Positions 18,474-26,879 are shown, counted from the first letter of the stretch. The stretch is DNA of 64,000 bases from Candidatus Heimdallarchaeota archaeon (GCA_030668875.1 DAOVER010000008.1:25004-89003), one strand, 5' to 3'. Numbers and translations: made by a program. Notes: a model not told the origin generated them from the letters alone.

Positions 18474-19229
18474 ATGTCTACCCTTGAAAAGAGAAAAGAT
18501 GAAGAAGAACATGCTGAAAAATTAGATATAAAGAAGCTCAAGGAAGAAAAAGAAATTTCCGATGAGAAACTAAAGCTAATTGAAGCAAGTATCAAGGGAT
18601 TGGAAATAACTGAGGAAGACCTAAAAGCTACTATGCCTGTTGTGAAAACTGTTACACAAGTAGATCTTTCAAAAGAACAAAGAGCGTTTTTAGAAGTTGA
18701 GTTTGAGGATAGTTTACCGAAATGGGTAAAAGCTCCCTGGATGTATATTAAACCAAAGAAAGAATCACAAGTTGAATCTTGGCTTGAAAGCTGGTCAGCA
18801 ATAGTTCTTGATTACAGTCGCATTTTTGTGATTCACATTATTAATGTTAATGAGATTCGAAATGTTCATCCATTTAATAATACTAAAAACAATAAAAGAA
18901 TGTCTTTGGAACAAACTCGAGAGATTGTTGATCATCTCGTTAAACAGAGTGTAGCTAAATGGTTAGATGAAAAGACAAAAACACGAGCTCGTATTTACTG
19001 GAAAACAAACGAGGAGTGGGCAGATAATCTGTTAGATTTCATGATTGAAACAGGTAGAGTCGTGGAGATTCACTCACTTTTTGATCTTTCGCAACTTCAA
19101 CAAAAATGGAGCGATTTACCCGCTGATGATTTAATAATTGTTTGTGAAATGTTGGTTGAAAAAAAAGTGGCAAAATGGTTAAATAAAGAAAAAACAATTA
19201 TTCAATTTGAATCTGATAAAGTTTTTTAA
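18474..19229 (+). CDS. Vps25-like ESCRT-II subunit (two winged helices)
   Basis: This protein of 251 residues has a charged helical N-terminus (about 1-80) followed by two winged-helix domains in the Vps25/EAP20 pattern. The first contains WMYIKPKKESQVESWLESWS and a central helix region; the second has ARIYWKTNEEWADNLLDFMI, matching the conserved Vps25 segment in which a Trp-Lys/Arg-Ser/Thr-x-Glu-Glu-Trp core leads WH2, then DDLIIVCEMLVEKKVAKW. In eukaryotes Vps25 bridges ESCRT-II to ESCRT-III. It follows vps4 by 17 bases with GAGGT as ribosome binding site and is surely co-transcribed. The N-terminal extension is not present in yeast Vps25 and its role is unknown. Confidence 0.85.
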   Translation: MSTLEKRKDEEEHAEKLDIKKLKEEKEISDEKLKLIEASIKGLEITEEDLKATMPVVKTVTQVDLSKEQRAFLEVEFEDSLPKWVKAPWMYIKPKKESQVESWLESWSAIVLDYSRIFVIHIINVNEIRNVHPFNNTKNNKRMSLEQTREIVDHLVKQSVAKWLDEKTKTRARIYWKTNEEWADNLLDFMIETGRVVEIHSLFDLSQLQQKWSDLPADDLIIVCEMLVEKKVAKWLNKEKTIIQFESDKVF

Positions 19230-19235
19230 AAAAAA

Positions 19236-19991
19236 TTACATCCCTAGTAAACCAGGAAACCAATATTTGGTGCCCTCAGAATAGCTTCTATCTACTCTTG
19301 CAATACCATGTTCATCAAAGAATGTTAAACATCTATCAATTCTTTCTTCTGACCAGTCAGTTTTCATCAAAAGCTCTTCTTTTGTCACATACCCTGATCT
19401 TGACGCATAACTCAATATGATGTCGTGGTCTGGGCTGAATTCAACTGGTGTAAACTCTATGATTTTGACACCAGACTCAAGATTTTTGTAGGGTCTTATA
19501 AGTTTAGAATTGATAAGTTTCTCAATCGATCTATACATATCATCTATTGAAACCATTCTTCCAGGTCTGATTTTATTCAATTGAGTAAATAATTCTCCAA
19601 CTGACATGATACCTCCGTTATCAGGAGTCGAACTCTGACCTTGTTCCAATATTTCATTTGCCAAAATATCGTAGAATCCTTTGCCAGTTAATTTATCTTT
19701 GAGTGTAGGTGCTTCTTTCCAATCAAAACGACCAATTTCTGCAGGTAATCCTAATTCGTCTCGTAAACCTGCTAGTTTGTCATAATATTCTTTATTCTCC
19801 GAGATTTTATCACCGTATTTTTTCTCGAATTTTTTCAGCTGTTTCTTAATAACCTGAATATTATCCATCATTTGCTGTAATTCTTGAATCATTAATTCAG
19901 CATCTTTTACTTGGAAAGCAGATTTTATCTTGATTTTTTTCTCTATGTCTCTTAAACCCACTTCAATCTCCAAATAGTAATTGTATAGCAC
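19236..19991 (-). CDS. Vps22/Vps36-like ESCRT-II subunit (EAP30 family)
   Basis: This protein of 251 residues has an N-terminal coiled coil (about 10-70) and tandem winged helices. The region around MSVGELFTQLNKIRPGRMVS, then DDMYRSIEKLINSKLI, SGVKIIEF and the last wing with DEHGIARVDRSYSEGTKYWF follows the EAP30 (Vps22/Vps36) pattern. It would pair with the Vps25-like protein, encoded on the other strand with only six bases between the stops. A GTG at 19991 is taken as start; a second GTG at 19961, preceded by GGAG, is an alternative that removes ten residues. Only one EAP30 gene is seen, so a Vps22/Vps36 split is not shown in this window. Confidence 0.85.
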   Translation of the reverse strand: MLYNYYLEIEVGLRDIEKKIKIKSAFQVKDAELMIQELQQMMDNIQVIKKQLKKFEKKYGDKISENKEYYDKLAGLRDELGLPAEIGRFDWKEAPTLKDKLTGKGFYDILANEILEQGQSSTPDNGGIMSVGELFTQLNKIRPGRMVSIDDMYRSIEKLINSKLIRPYKNLESGVKIIEFTPVEFSPDHDIILSYASRSGYVTKEELLMKTDWSEERIDRCLTFFDEHGIARVDRSYSEGTKYWFPGLLGM

Positions 19992-20046
19992 TTATTTATA
20001 TCTTCGCAAATCTGAAGACTATCAAAATATAAAATAGTCAGAAAAA

Positions 20047-20352
20047 CTAGAAAATACTTGGTAAAACTTGTATCCAATTCTTTATTTTCCCTGTTATCTG
20101 ATTTACTTCTCGTGGTGAAAGGAATGCTGCAAGCCTATTTTTGTATTTTCTATAGAGAGATTTGTATACCTCTTCCATCTCGTCTCCCAATCTTTCTCCC
20201 TTTGAGTTGATTTTTCTAATTTCCAAAGTGATTTCTTCTATTTCTTCAAGAATATAACCAACATCTATCTTAATCTCTATAAGATTGATTAATTCAAACA
20301 ATAACTGTCTCATGTTGATAAATTGTGCGTCATCAGCGTTTTTCTCTAGCAC
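20047..20352 (-). CDS. Small helical protein in the ESCRT cluster (possible ESCRT-I partner)
   Basis: This protein of about 101 residues appears entirely helical, with strong heptad character around EEIEEITLEIRKINSKGERL and the amphipathic stretch VYKSLYRKYKNRLAAFL. It matches no family I recognise. It sits between the ESCRT-II gene and the Vps23-Vps28 fusion gene on the same strand. In eukaryotes ESCRT-I has a third helical core subunit, Vps37; a similar role here is only suggested by position and helical content. The frame could begin at a GTG in the ribosome binding site AGGTGA, but the GTG at 20352 has correct spacing. Confidence 0.55.
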   Translation of the reverse strand: MLEKNADDAQFINMRQLLFELINLIEIKIDVGYILEEIEEITLEIRKINSKGERLGDEMEEVYKSLYRKYKNRLAAFLSPREVNQITGKIKNWIQVLPSIF

Positions 20353-20428
20353 GAAAATCACCTGGTTATATCTCGATAAACCTCATTGAAAAATAATTAT
20401 AAGAAGAGAGGATATCTCCTTCTTTTCA

Positions 20429-21832
20429 TTATAATTCTTTGAGGACTCGTCGAAAATCATTCAGCCATCTTGCTGCTTGGAATTCGAGTTTTTCACAATC
20501 TTCCTCCTTTATGACCTCTTCAGGTTTGTATTTACCAACAATTTCACGCCAATTATTGATATCTCCAATGACCCAATGGTCTTCAGGAATTGATGGGAAT
20601 GTTTTGAGTATGTGTATCATCTCATCCATATCTGCTAGTAGTAAATCTGCCCTAGCTACTGAACGAAGTCTAGTTAAATCAATCAACTCAATTGCAGAAG
20701 AAACAAAATCCGCAGTTTTTGAGGGCATTTTCTTCAACGAGTCAAAGGGTATGGATACTGCGTCAGCAGTTTCAACTCCTTCAGCTACACGGAGATGTCG
20801 AATGCCTTTAGGATATTTGTTATCTAGTTTTTCTTTTTTGATAAAGTTTTCAAGTTGGAACCCAACTTTCTCTAGCTGCATTCGTGATTTGAAAATACTT
20901 CTAATAAGAGAACGTAATTGCTTTCTATATGCAATTTGATCTATTTCATTATTTTCATAACTCTTAGCAAGATTATCAAGTGTTACAATTGAAGCATAAA
21001 GATTAGCTTCTAATTCGAGGTTTTTTTCATCTAGTTTTGACATGCTACCACTCGCTTTGACGTGATTATGATGTTTTTCAGCTTTATAACCATTTTTAGA
21101 GTACCGTTTATATAGCTTTAGGAAATCCACAGTTGTCATGTCACCATCTTCAAATTTCTCTTGGAGTACTTCTAGGGTTTCTTGAACTGCATAGCTCTCA
21201 GCTTTAAGATTTTCTTCTAATGAGATTGATATTTCTTTGTCTGATCTATCAACTTCGATACCACCTTCTTTTAGTAAAGAGGCTCTTTCTTTCTCAATTT
21301 TTCTACTTATGTCGTCAATCTTTGTTTGATAGTCCATTACTGTATCTTCTATTTCCCGTTTTTCAGTCTCTATAGGAGCTTCTTTTTTAGTTGCTACCAT
21401 TTCAATTTGAGGAAGTTGTCTAACAGGGATGGTAGCTCTCTGTAGTCCAGAATATCTTTCTTTTTTCTTTGATCTCTTTGTTTTATATGGTTTAGCTGGA
21501 ACCCGGGTAAAAAGCTGTTTTGTATCACTAATTACATCATGAACATGATAATTTCTATTCCATTCCGCTAGTATTTTCATAACCAATGTTCCATCATCAT
21601 CAGTATTTGGATGATTCACCTTTGGTGTAATATCAACAAAAGGTGCTATATCAGGGAACCCGTCTTGAATGAAAATATTTGCAAAGATAGGAATTTCAGT
21701 TCCTTCAATTGTTCCTACATAACCTTTCCAATGTTTAAGGTTACCTCTTACAGGTTCGAATCCTGTTGCATTTTCATATATTAATTGCGTTTCATTTGCA
21801 AGGATGTAATCATCAGTAGATATCTGTCTCAC
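20429..21832 (-). CDS. ESCRT-I fusion protein: UEV, steadiness box and Vps28
   Basis: This protein of 467 residues combines two eukaryotic ESCRT-I subunits. Residues 1-110 form a UEV/E2-like fold with the E2 marker HPN at 74-76; the catalytic Cys position that follows reads GTLVMKIL, so it cannot conjugate and more likely binds ubiquitin as Vps23/TSG101 does. After a basic linker and coiled coil, residues about 210-255 resemble the Vps23 steadiness box. Residues about 275-345 match the Vps28 N-terminal core (NLYASIVTLDNLAKSYENNE, AYRKQLRSLI), and 370-467 match the Vps28 C-terminal four-helix domain (LRSVARADLLLADMDEMIHI, then WLNDFRRVL). The GTG start has no nearby ATG alternative. It is in one run with the E1 gene. 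Confidence 0.85.
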   Translation of the reverse strand: MRQISTDDYILANETQLIYENATGFEPVRGNLKHWKGYVGTIEGTEIPIFANIFIQDGFPDIAPFVDITPKVNHPNTDDDGTLVMKILAEWNRNYHVHDVISDTKQLFTRVPAKPYKTKRSKKKERYSGLQRATIPVRQLPQIEMVATKKEAPIETEKREIEDTVMDYQTKIDDISRKIEKERASLLKEGGIEVDRSDKEISISLEENLKAESYAVQETLEVLQEKFEDGDMTTVDFLKLYKRYSKNGYKAEKHHNHVKASGSMSKLDEKNLELEANLYASIVTLDNLAKSYENNEIDQIAYRKQLRSLIRSIFKSRMQLEKVGFQLENFIKKEKLDNKYPKGIRHLRVAEGVETADAVSIPFDSLKKMPSKTADFVSSAIELIDLTRLRSVARADLLLADMDEMIHILKTFPSIPEDHWVIGDINNWREIVGKYKPEEVIKEEDCEKLEFQAARWLNDFRRVLKEL

Positions 21833-21919
21833 CTTATTCTATTTCTCTCTATAAAATGATGACAATGAAACTTTAAAAAACATTGCATTCAATTTGTCAA
21901 ATTAAAGTTGAAATCTGAC

Positions 21920-22924
21920 CTATCTTGTTATTTGAAGGATAATTTTTATCGGCTTTGCAAGATTGTTATCTAAAACGAATACGGTTTCTTTCCCCTTAGA
22001 GAGAGAATCTTTGATTAAACTAGTAGAATCTAATAATTTGCCTTTCATCATTAACTCTGGTTTTTTCAATCCATAAGTTAAAGCTAACCGAACTTCTAAT
22101 TCTTTTACTGTTTCTTTTGAATGAGCTACAAACTCTATTTGCTCAAGTTTGTACAAATCTCCGCAAGTAGGACATTCTTCAGATCGAACCAATTCCAAAA
22201 TGGTAGTTGCATTATTTAATCCATCATAAAAGAGATAATTACAAAGACTATTCCCAATATTCAGTATCAGTTTCAAAGCTTCTTGAGCCATGATACCTCC
22301 AACAATTGCTGATAATGTCGCTACAGCTGGAAGAGGAGGTTCTTCTTCGATTTCCTCTCTTTCCTTTTTCCTTTCCTCACCAAAAGGCGTACAGGCTTGA
22401 GCTAACTCTTCTTCAGGAACCAAAGGTTGGCATTCAAAACACGCTGTTTCGTAAGGAATAATAACTTGAGCATTCCCTAAAAAAGCAAACATGCCTCCTG
22501 TGACTAATGGTATTTTCATTCTAACGGCCATTGAATTGATCCATCTACGTCCAAGAAACGTATCTAAACAGGAGACAATTACATCTGCCTCTTCATATAC
22601 TGATATGGAAACTTTTTCCATCTTTTTATGATAGAATTCGATGTCTACTGTTGGATTTAATTCCTTCAATCTCTTAGCAGCAGTTTCTGATTTGGAATTT
22701 CCTACATCACTATCACGAAATAATAGTTGTCTATTGAGATTGGATGTTTCTATCGTGTCAAAATCTATTATTACTAGTTTACCAATTCCTGAAGAAGCAA
22801 GAATGGTTCCTACATAACTACCAATAGCACCAACTCCAACAAGAAGCACTGTGCTATCTGAAAGAGTATCCTGGTTCCATCCCGGTATCAACTGCTGTCT
22901 AGAGTAGCGAACATCATCCGTCAT
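21920..22924 (-). CDS. E1-like ubiquitin-activating enzyme
   Basis: This protein of about 334 residues has the ThiF/E1 adenylation fold: YSRQQLIPGW, nucleotide loop GVGAIGS, the DFDTIETSNLNRQ segment with the conserved Asp and Arg, and the zinc pairs CFEC (162, 165) and CPTC (251, 254). ACTPFG places a candidate catalytic Cys at 178 in an E1-like crossover loop, followed by a charged insert. Residues about 265-334 form a separate beta-rich end that could be a ubiquitin-fold domain, which recruits E2 in eukaryotic E1s and is absent from MoeB/ThiF. The start ATG at 22924 is favoured over a TTG five codons upstream. Its substrate is presumably the product of the next upstream gene. Confidence 0.9.
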   Translation of the reverse strand: MTDDVRYSRQQLIPGWNQDTLSDSTVLLVGVGAIGSYVGTILASSGIGKLVIIDFDTIETSNLNRQLLFRDSDVGNSKSETAAKRLKELNPTVDIEFYHKKMEKVSISVYEEADVIVSCLDTFLGRRWINSMAVRMKIPLVTGGMFAFLGNAQVIIPYETACFECQPLVPEEELAQACTPFGEERKKEREEIEEEPPLPAVATLSAIVGGIMAQEALKLILNIGNSLCNYLFYDGLNNATTILELVRSEECPTCGDLYKLEQIEFVAHSKETVKELEVRLALTYGLKKPELMMKGKLLDSTSLIKDSLSKGKETVFVLDNNLAKPIKIILQITR

Positions 22925-23079
22925 TAAATCACAAGCCAACGATATGGTACTATTTGTTGCTGATATATGTTTCTTTTTGAACAGCTAAAAACAATATTGA
23001 AAACTCTGAACAATAAAATTAGATAAAATACCAATAAATGCTATTAAAAATATAAAGAAGAAAAGGACTTAGATTTGAA

Positions 23080-23316
23080 TTAATAACCGCCTTTAGTTCT
23101 GGCAATCAGATAACATTTGTCTCCATCCATCATACCAGTTTGCTTCAAAATATCACTATCATCTAATTGTTTTCCATGAAAAACGATAATCACGGTATTA
23201 GCTGGAATCTTTTTCTTTTTCGAAACTTCTCTCTTTAATTGTGCTACTGTTGATTGTGGATCCACATCCAGCTCCAATGACCCTCCACCTATTGCGGTAA
23301 CGACACTAATTCTCAT
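23080..23316 (-). CDS. Ubiquitin-like modifier with C-terminal Gly-Gly-Tyr
   Basis: From the ATG at 23316 the protein has 78 residues and aligns end to end with ubiquitin (76): STVAQLKREVSKKKKIPANT, then IVFHGKQLDDSDILKQTGM, GDKCYLIARTKGGY. The Ile44 patch equivalent and the GKQLDD turn are recognisable. The tail is Gly-Gly followed by one Tyr, so a protease must remove one residue before activation. A GTG four codons upstream lies inside the ribosome binding site CAGGTGA and is not the start. It precedes the E1 gene on the same strand with a 155-base gap. Confidence 0.93.
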   Translation of the reverse strand: MRISVVTAIGGGSLELDVDPQSTVAQLKREVSKKKKIPANTVIIVFHGKQLDDSDILKQTGMMDGDKCYLIARTKGGY

Positions 23317-23581
23317 TTCAGTTTTCACCTGTACTTTTCTAGTTTTATTATTGACTTATTCATTATTAAAGCTTGTCAAATGATTTCAAATTTTATTTTG
23401 CTTTACCTCCCCTCACTATCTCTGCAATTTATCAGAATTTTCAGTTGATAACACATGCTGATATTCTCTATGTATTATGACATCTTAACTATGAGATTAT
23501 GGTTTTCAAGATAGGTAGACCTGATTAGTAGCTAATTATTTCTACCTAAAACAATGTAAAATGCAAGTAAGGGGTGCTTAA

Positions 23582-23866
23582 ATGATCTATGATGTAGTTA
23601 ACCAAATCTGTGAAGAAATGGACACAGACATTACTCCGTTCTATAATTCAATTGAAATTAAAGGAGATAGTATTTTATTGTTTAGGGATAAAATTGTACA
23701 AGAAGTAGAAACTAAGAAAACAAGTAGCTATAATGAACTTGTTATTCCCGTTCAACCCACCATGAATGATTCAAACAAAGATATTGACGAAGTGATTCAT
23801 AGACTAAGAGAACATTATAAAGAAAAACTAGTTATATTTTACAAGAGTTCTGAAAGAAGAAAATAG
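23582..23866 (+). CDS. Hypothetical small protein, 94 residues
   Basis: I do not recognise this protein. It appears to be one small alpha/beta domain: helix (VVNQICEEM), strand (SILLFRDKIVQEVE), a linker, then a helix with DEVIHRLREHYKE and a final strand. There are no Cys clusters, signal peptide or membrane segments. AAGGGGTG lies seven bases before the ATG. It is divergent from the ubiquitin-like gene and its stop is nine bases from the stop of the convergent PDCD5-like gene. A link to the ubiquitin system is possible from position only. Confidence 0.6.
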   Translation: MIYDVVNQICEEMDTDITPFYNSIEIKGDSILLFRDKIVQEVETKKTSSYNELVIPVQPTMNDSNKDIDEVIHRLREHYKEKLVIFYKSSERRK

Positions 23867-23875
23867 AAATAGTTC

Positions 23876-24265
23876 TCAATCAACAGTTCTCTCTTTCTCT
23901 CCCTTTCTTTTAATTGTGATCGATGAAGGTATGCCTTCGATTTCTCTTTCAAGTTTCTTTATTCCTAATCTAGTTATTTGCTTACCTTCCATATAGCCTA
24001 TTTTGACCATATAAAGCAGATTTTTGAAAATAGTTTCAGCAGTCATTTTCTTATTATGATTATCATAGAGACTATGCCAATAATCATAAGCTTCTGGAAC
24101 TAAGAAGAACTTCATCAGTGCTAATTTATCTTTCTCTTCAACACTAGCTGGAGCTTGCTCAGATTTTTTTAGTTCTTCCATCCTCTGCTTTCTCAGATTG
24201 GCAATTTCAAGAAGCTCTTGAGTCTTTTTCTTTCGAATTTTGTCTAACTCATCATCTGTAGTCAT
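23876..24265 (-). CDS. PDCD5/TFAR19-family protein
   Basis: This protein of 129 residues has the family layout: an N-terminal charged helix (DDELDKIRKKKTQELLEI), a three-helix core beginning KLALMKFFLVPEAYDYWHSL, and the C-terminal segment with GKQITRLGIKKLEREIEGIP followed by a basic tail, ITIKRKGEKE. Archaeal and eukaryotic PDCD5 proteins bind nucleic acids or chaperonins, and their exact role in archaea is unsettled. The sequence is divergent, so the call is probable. It ends the ESCRT/ubiquitin region. Confidence 0.7.
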   Translation of the reverse strand: MTTDDELDKIRKKKTQELLEIANLRKQRMEELKKSEQAPASVEEKDKLALMKFFLVPEAYDYWHSLYDNHNKKMTAETIFKNLLYMVKIGYMEGKQITRLGIKKLEREIEGIPSSITIKRKGEKERTVD

Positions 24266-24429
24266 AAGTTCCTCAGCAAATCCAATGGTAAAAGCTAGTT
24301 ATTAAGTTTATTTTTACCTAACTCTAATGACATTAATATTGTTCAATAAATACAATTCAAAAAAGATTTTCTATTAAACTAAAATATTTTTTTGAATTAT
24401 TCTAATGGTTATATATCTCAAGAAAGCTG

Positions 24430-25356
24430 CTAGATCACTATGCCAATAAACCAGAGTAGAAATGCTAAGACCATAAATATTGAAGCACTATTAAAAATAA
24501 TTTTTGTAGTTTTTTCAGTTGGTTTGATGAGGTTCATAATTGAAAGACCTATTAAGATAAGTACAGCTAAAATAATCAAGATATTGATAACAACGTAAAG
24601 GTCAAGAAGAGTGCTGATAACAATAGCTGTGATTGAGCTAATGAGTGAGGACATTGTTATCACAATAATGGTTTCTTTTTTACTTCTCACTACAGGCCAC
24701 ATTGGCACTTCTGCATTTTTGTAACCTTCCAATGTTTTCGGTAACAATGCAAGTGTAAGAATATGCAAAGGTATCCATGATAATATGAAAACTCCCATGA
24801 GAATTGCGATTAAATCAATCCGTCCAGTAAACACAACTCTTCCAGCAATTGCAGGTAATCCTCCTGCAACTCCACCAAAAATAATGGAAAAATGAGTTCT
24901 TCTTTTCAACCACATTGAATAGATTACTATATCAAAAAAGAACCCTAGAAAAATTATGATCATAGCTGTTAGGTTAAGAAAAACACCCGCAAACAAGATT
25001 CCGGAAACGGTATAGAGAAGCCCATGTCCTAAAACAGACAGAGGTGATATCTTGCCACTAGGAAGTGCTCTATCTTTAGTCCGTTCCATTTTTTTATCTA
25101 TGTCCATATCAATATACATGTTTAACAGAGTTGTACCAGATACCGCTAAAAACATGGAAAAAAGAAGCCATAAACTATCAGAAAGTGAAATGGTAGGATA
25201 AGCAGATATTAGGTATGCTAACATTGAAGTAAAAACCAGTAATATGGTTTGCTTCTCTTTTATTAAACCTAGATATAAACGAAGATGTAGGAACCTATCA
25301 TTTGTGGTTCCTACTTTCTCTTCAGTTATAACGGGATATTGATCTGGGCTAGCCAT
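24430..25356 (-). CDS. ctaB: Heme O synthase (protoheme IX farnesyltransferase)
   Basis: This UbiA-family membrane protein of 308 residues has about nine helices. The first Asp-rich motif NMYIDMDIDKKMERTKDR and following ALPSGKIS are the CtaB/Cox10 signature, distinct from MenA or UbiA proper. The second motif region lies after ILSWIPLHILTLAL, with KNAEVPMWPV as in Cox10. It adds a farnesyl group to heme B to make heme O for heme-copper oxidases. It lies 20 bases downstream of the His-rich membrane protein gene on the same strand, which supports a joint role in terminal oxidation. Confidence 0.92.
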   Translation of the reverse strand: MASPDQYPVITEEKVGTTNDRFLHLRLYLGLIKEKQTILLVFTSMLAYLISAYPTISLSDSLWLLFSMFLAVSGTTLLNMYIDMDIDKKMERTKDRALPSGKISPLSVLGHGLLYTVSGILFAGVFLNLTAMIIIFLGFFFDIVIYSMWLKRRTHFSIIFGGVAGGLPAIAGRVVFTGRIDLIAILMGVFILSWIPLHILTLALLPKTLEGYKNAEVPMWPVVRSKKETIIVITMSSLISSITAIVISTLLDLYVVINILIILAVLILIGLSIMNLIKPTEKTTKIIFNSASIFMVLAFLLWFIGIVI

Positions 25357-25376
25357 ATTTCATTTTCCTTTAATAT

Positions 25377-26879
25377 TTATTGTTCTATTTCCTTACTTCT
25401 ATCTCCTTTTAGAATCTTGACTAATTGATATATACAGAAACTACCTATTGCTGCAAATAGTGCCATTACTCCTATATCAGTTATTATCATGGCAAATGAA
25501 CTATTATAATCGACCATCATGTAATATAAGGCAGCTCCAAATCCCACTAAACTACCGACTGTGACGAACCATCCTATTATTGTGCGCAACACACCCTTCA
25601 TATTTATGTAATCTATATAGAAAAGTAAAACCATCATTGCAGTTAAAGTAGCTAAAACATGCCAATGTCCTGACGCAAAGGTGCGTTCTTGAATCCAAGA
25701 TTTAGACCTAACATAATCTAGATTAAGTGCAGTATAAACTCCAGGAGCTGTTACCACAAAGTTAACCCAAATGAAGAGCCAGTAAAGACCGAAGTTTACA
25801 GAATCTTTGAAGACGGATATAAAACGCTTCCAAATAGATGCTGTCTCATAATTTTCTCCGAGAACCTTTTTGCTAATCTGTATAAATCCAAATATAACTA
25901 AAATCAGACTAGCAGATAACAAGAAAGCTGCGCCTACATTGATGATTACATGGGCATCCTCGTAACCAGGAACAACTAACCAAGCTCCAATAGATGTAAT
26001 CAAAGTTCCAGGGATTATTAGGATTTGAGCCACAAGGTACCATAATTTAGTGACCTTAATGCGACGAAATACTATCAATAGTACCGCTACATCTATCATA
26101 GCTAGCATGTTATGAAGATGAGCTATAATCATACGGAGATAAGGCAAAGTCTCATGTTCAAATCTAAGCCAATCTTCTGCTAAAAAAGGAAAAGAAAACA
26201 CTTGCATCCAAGGAGAAGAAAACACTTGTGGTGAATCTATAAATAGTCCTTGCGAATTACCAATATTTGCTCCTACATAAGCTGCTATTGAGGCTGTAAT
26301 TAATAAGCAAAAAGCTACTAACATTATATTTAGCTGTTCTAGGTTTAATCTTCCTAAATAAGAACCATCTTTGTTTTTCTCATAATCAGGGAAATTCTTT
26401 GTTGGGACGGTCCCAATAAGCAAAACCACACCACCATAGAAAACTAGACAAAGTCCAAGAATAAAAAAAGCATGAGCAATCATATTCCGTTGTAATATAT
26501 ATGCAAAAGTCAAACCCATTGTTGAAGTTAGTAGAGAACCAACTAGAATTGGCCATTTAATATGGGGCTTAAACTTCTCCCGTACATTGCAAGTATCCAA
26601 AACTAAGAAAACAACAGCTGCCAAAAATGGCATCGCGAGTGAGTGATATAACATTATGATTCGACTAAATTGAAATGCATCGTCTAACACAATAGGGATT
26701 AATGGTTTACCAAAAATCTCTATGATTGGTTGTGAAAAAGTACCAAGGAAAAGGATAGCTAGGGTTAAATAAGCGATTATTAACGTAACTAATCCTTTGT
26801 AGGTACCAAAACCATACTTAAGCATACCTTGAAATCGACCAGTAAATGTCTTTCCTTTATCAGATTCTTTATTTGACAT
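25377..26879 (-). CDS. Polytopic His-rich membrane protein, divergent heme-copper oxidase subunit I-like
   Basis: This protein of 500 residues has about 12-13 membrane helices, the size of a heme-copper oxidase catalytic subunit. His79 (MLYHSLAMPF) could correspond to the helix II heme ligand and His405/His407 (GHWHVLAT) to the helix X H-x-H pair. His254/His256 (IIAHLHNMLA), His310 and His136 are further membrane histidines. The classical W-x-x-x-H-P-E-V-Y and HH copper-site motifs are absent, so it is either a strongly diverged oxidase or NO-reductase relative, or another heme protein such as a heme A synthase-like enzyme. Its coupling to ctaB supports a heme role. No CuA subunit II is nearby. 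Confidence 0.5.
   Translation of the reverse strand: MSNKESDKGKTFTGRFQGMLKYGFGTYKGLVTLIIAYLTLAILFLGTFSQPIIEIFGKPLIPIVLDDAFQFSRIIMLYHSLAMPFLAAVVFLVLDTCNVREKFKPHIKWPILVGSLLTSTMGLTFAYILQRNMIAHAFFILGLCLVFYGGVVLLIGTVPTKNFPDYEKNKDGSYLGRLNLEQLNIMLVAFCLLITASIAAYVGANIGNSQGLFIDSPQVFSSPWMQVFSFPFLAEDWLRFEHETLPYLRMIIAHLHNMLAMIDVAVLLIVFRRIKVTKLWYLVAQILIIPGTLITSIGAWLVVPGYEDAHVIINVGAAFLLSASLILVIFGFIQISKKVLGENYETASIWKRFISVFKDSVNFGLYWLFIWVNFVVTAPGVYTALNLDYVRSKSWIQERTFASGHWHVLATLTAMMVLLFYIDYINMKGVLRTIIGWFVTVGSLVGFGAALYYMMVDYNSSFAMIITDIGVMALFAAIGSFCIYQLVKILKGDRSKEIEQ

Noticed and set aside
21751..21765. CAGGTTCGAATCCTG, looks like a tRNA T-arm
   Set aside because: It lies inside the reading frame of the ESCRT-I fusion protein (residues ATGFEPVRG on the other strand), and no acceptor, D-arm or anticodon arm surrounds it.
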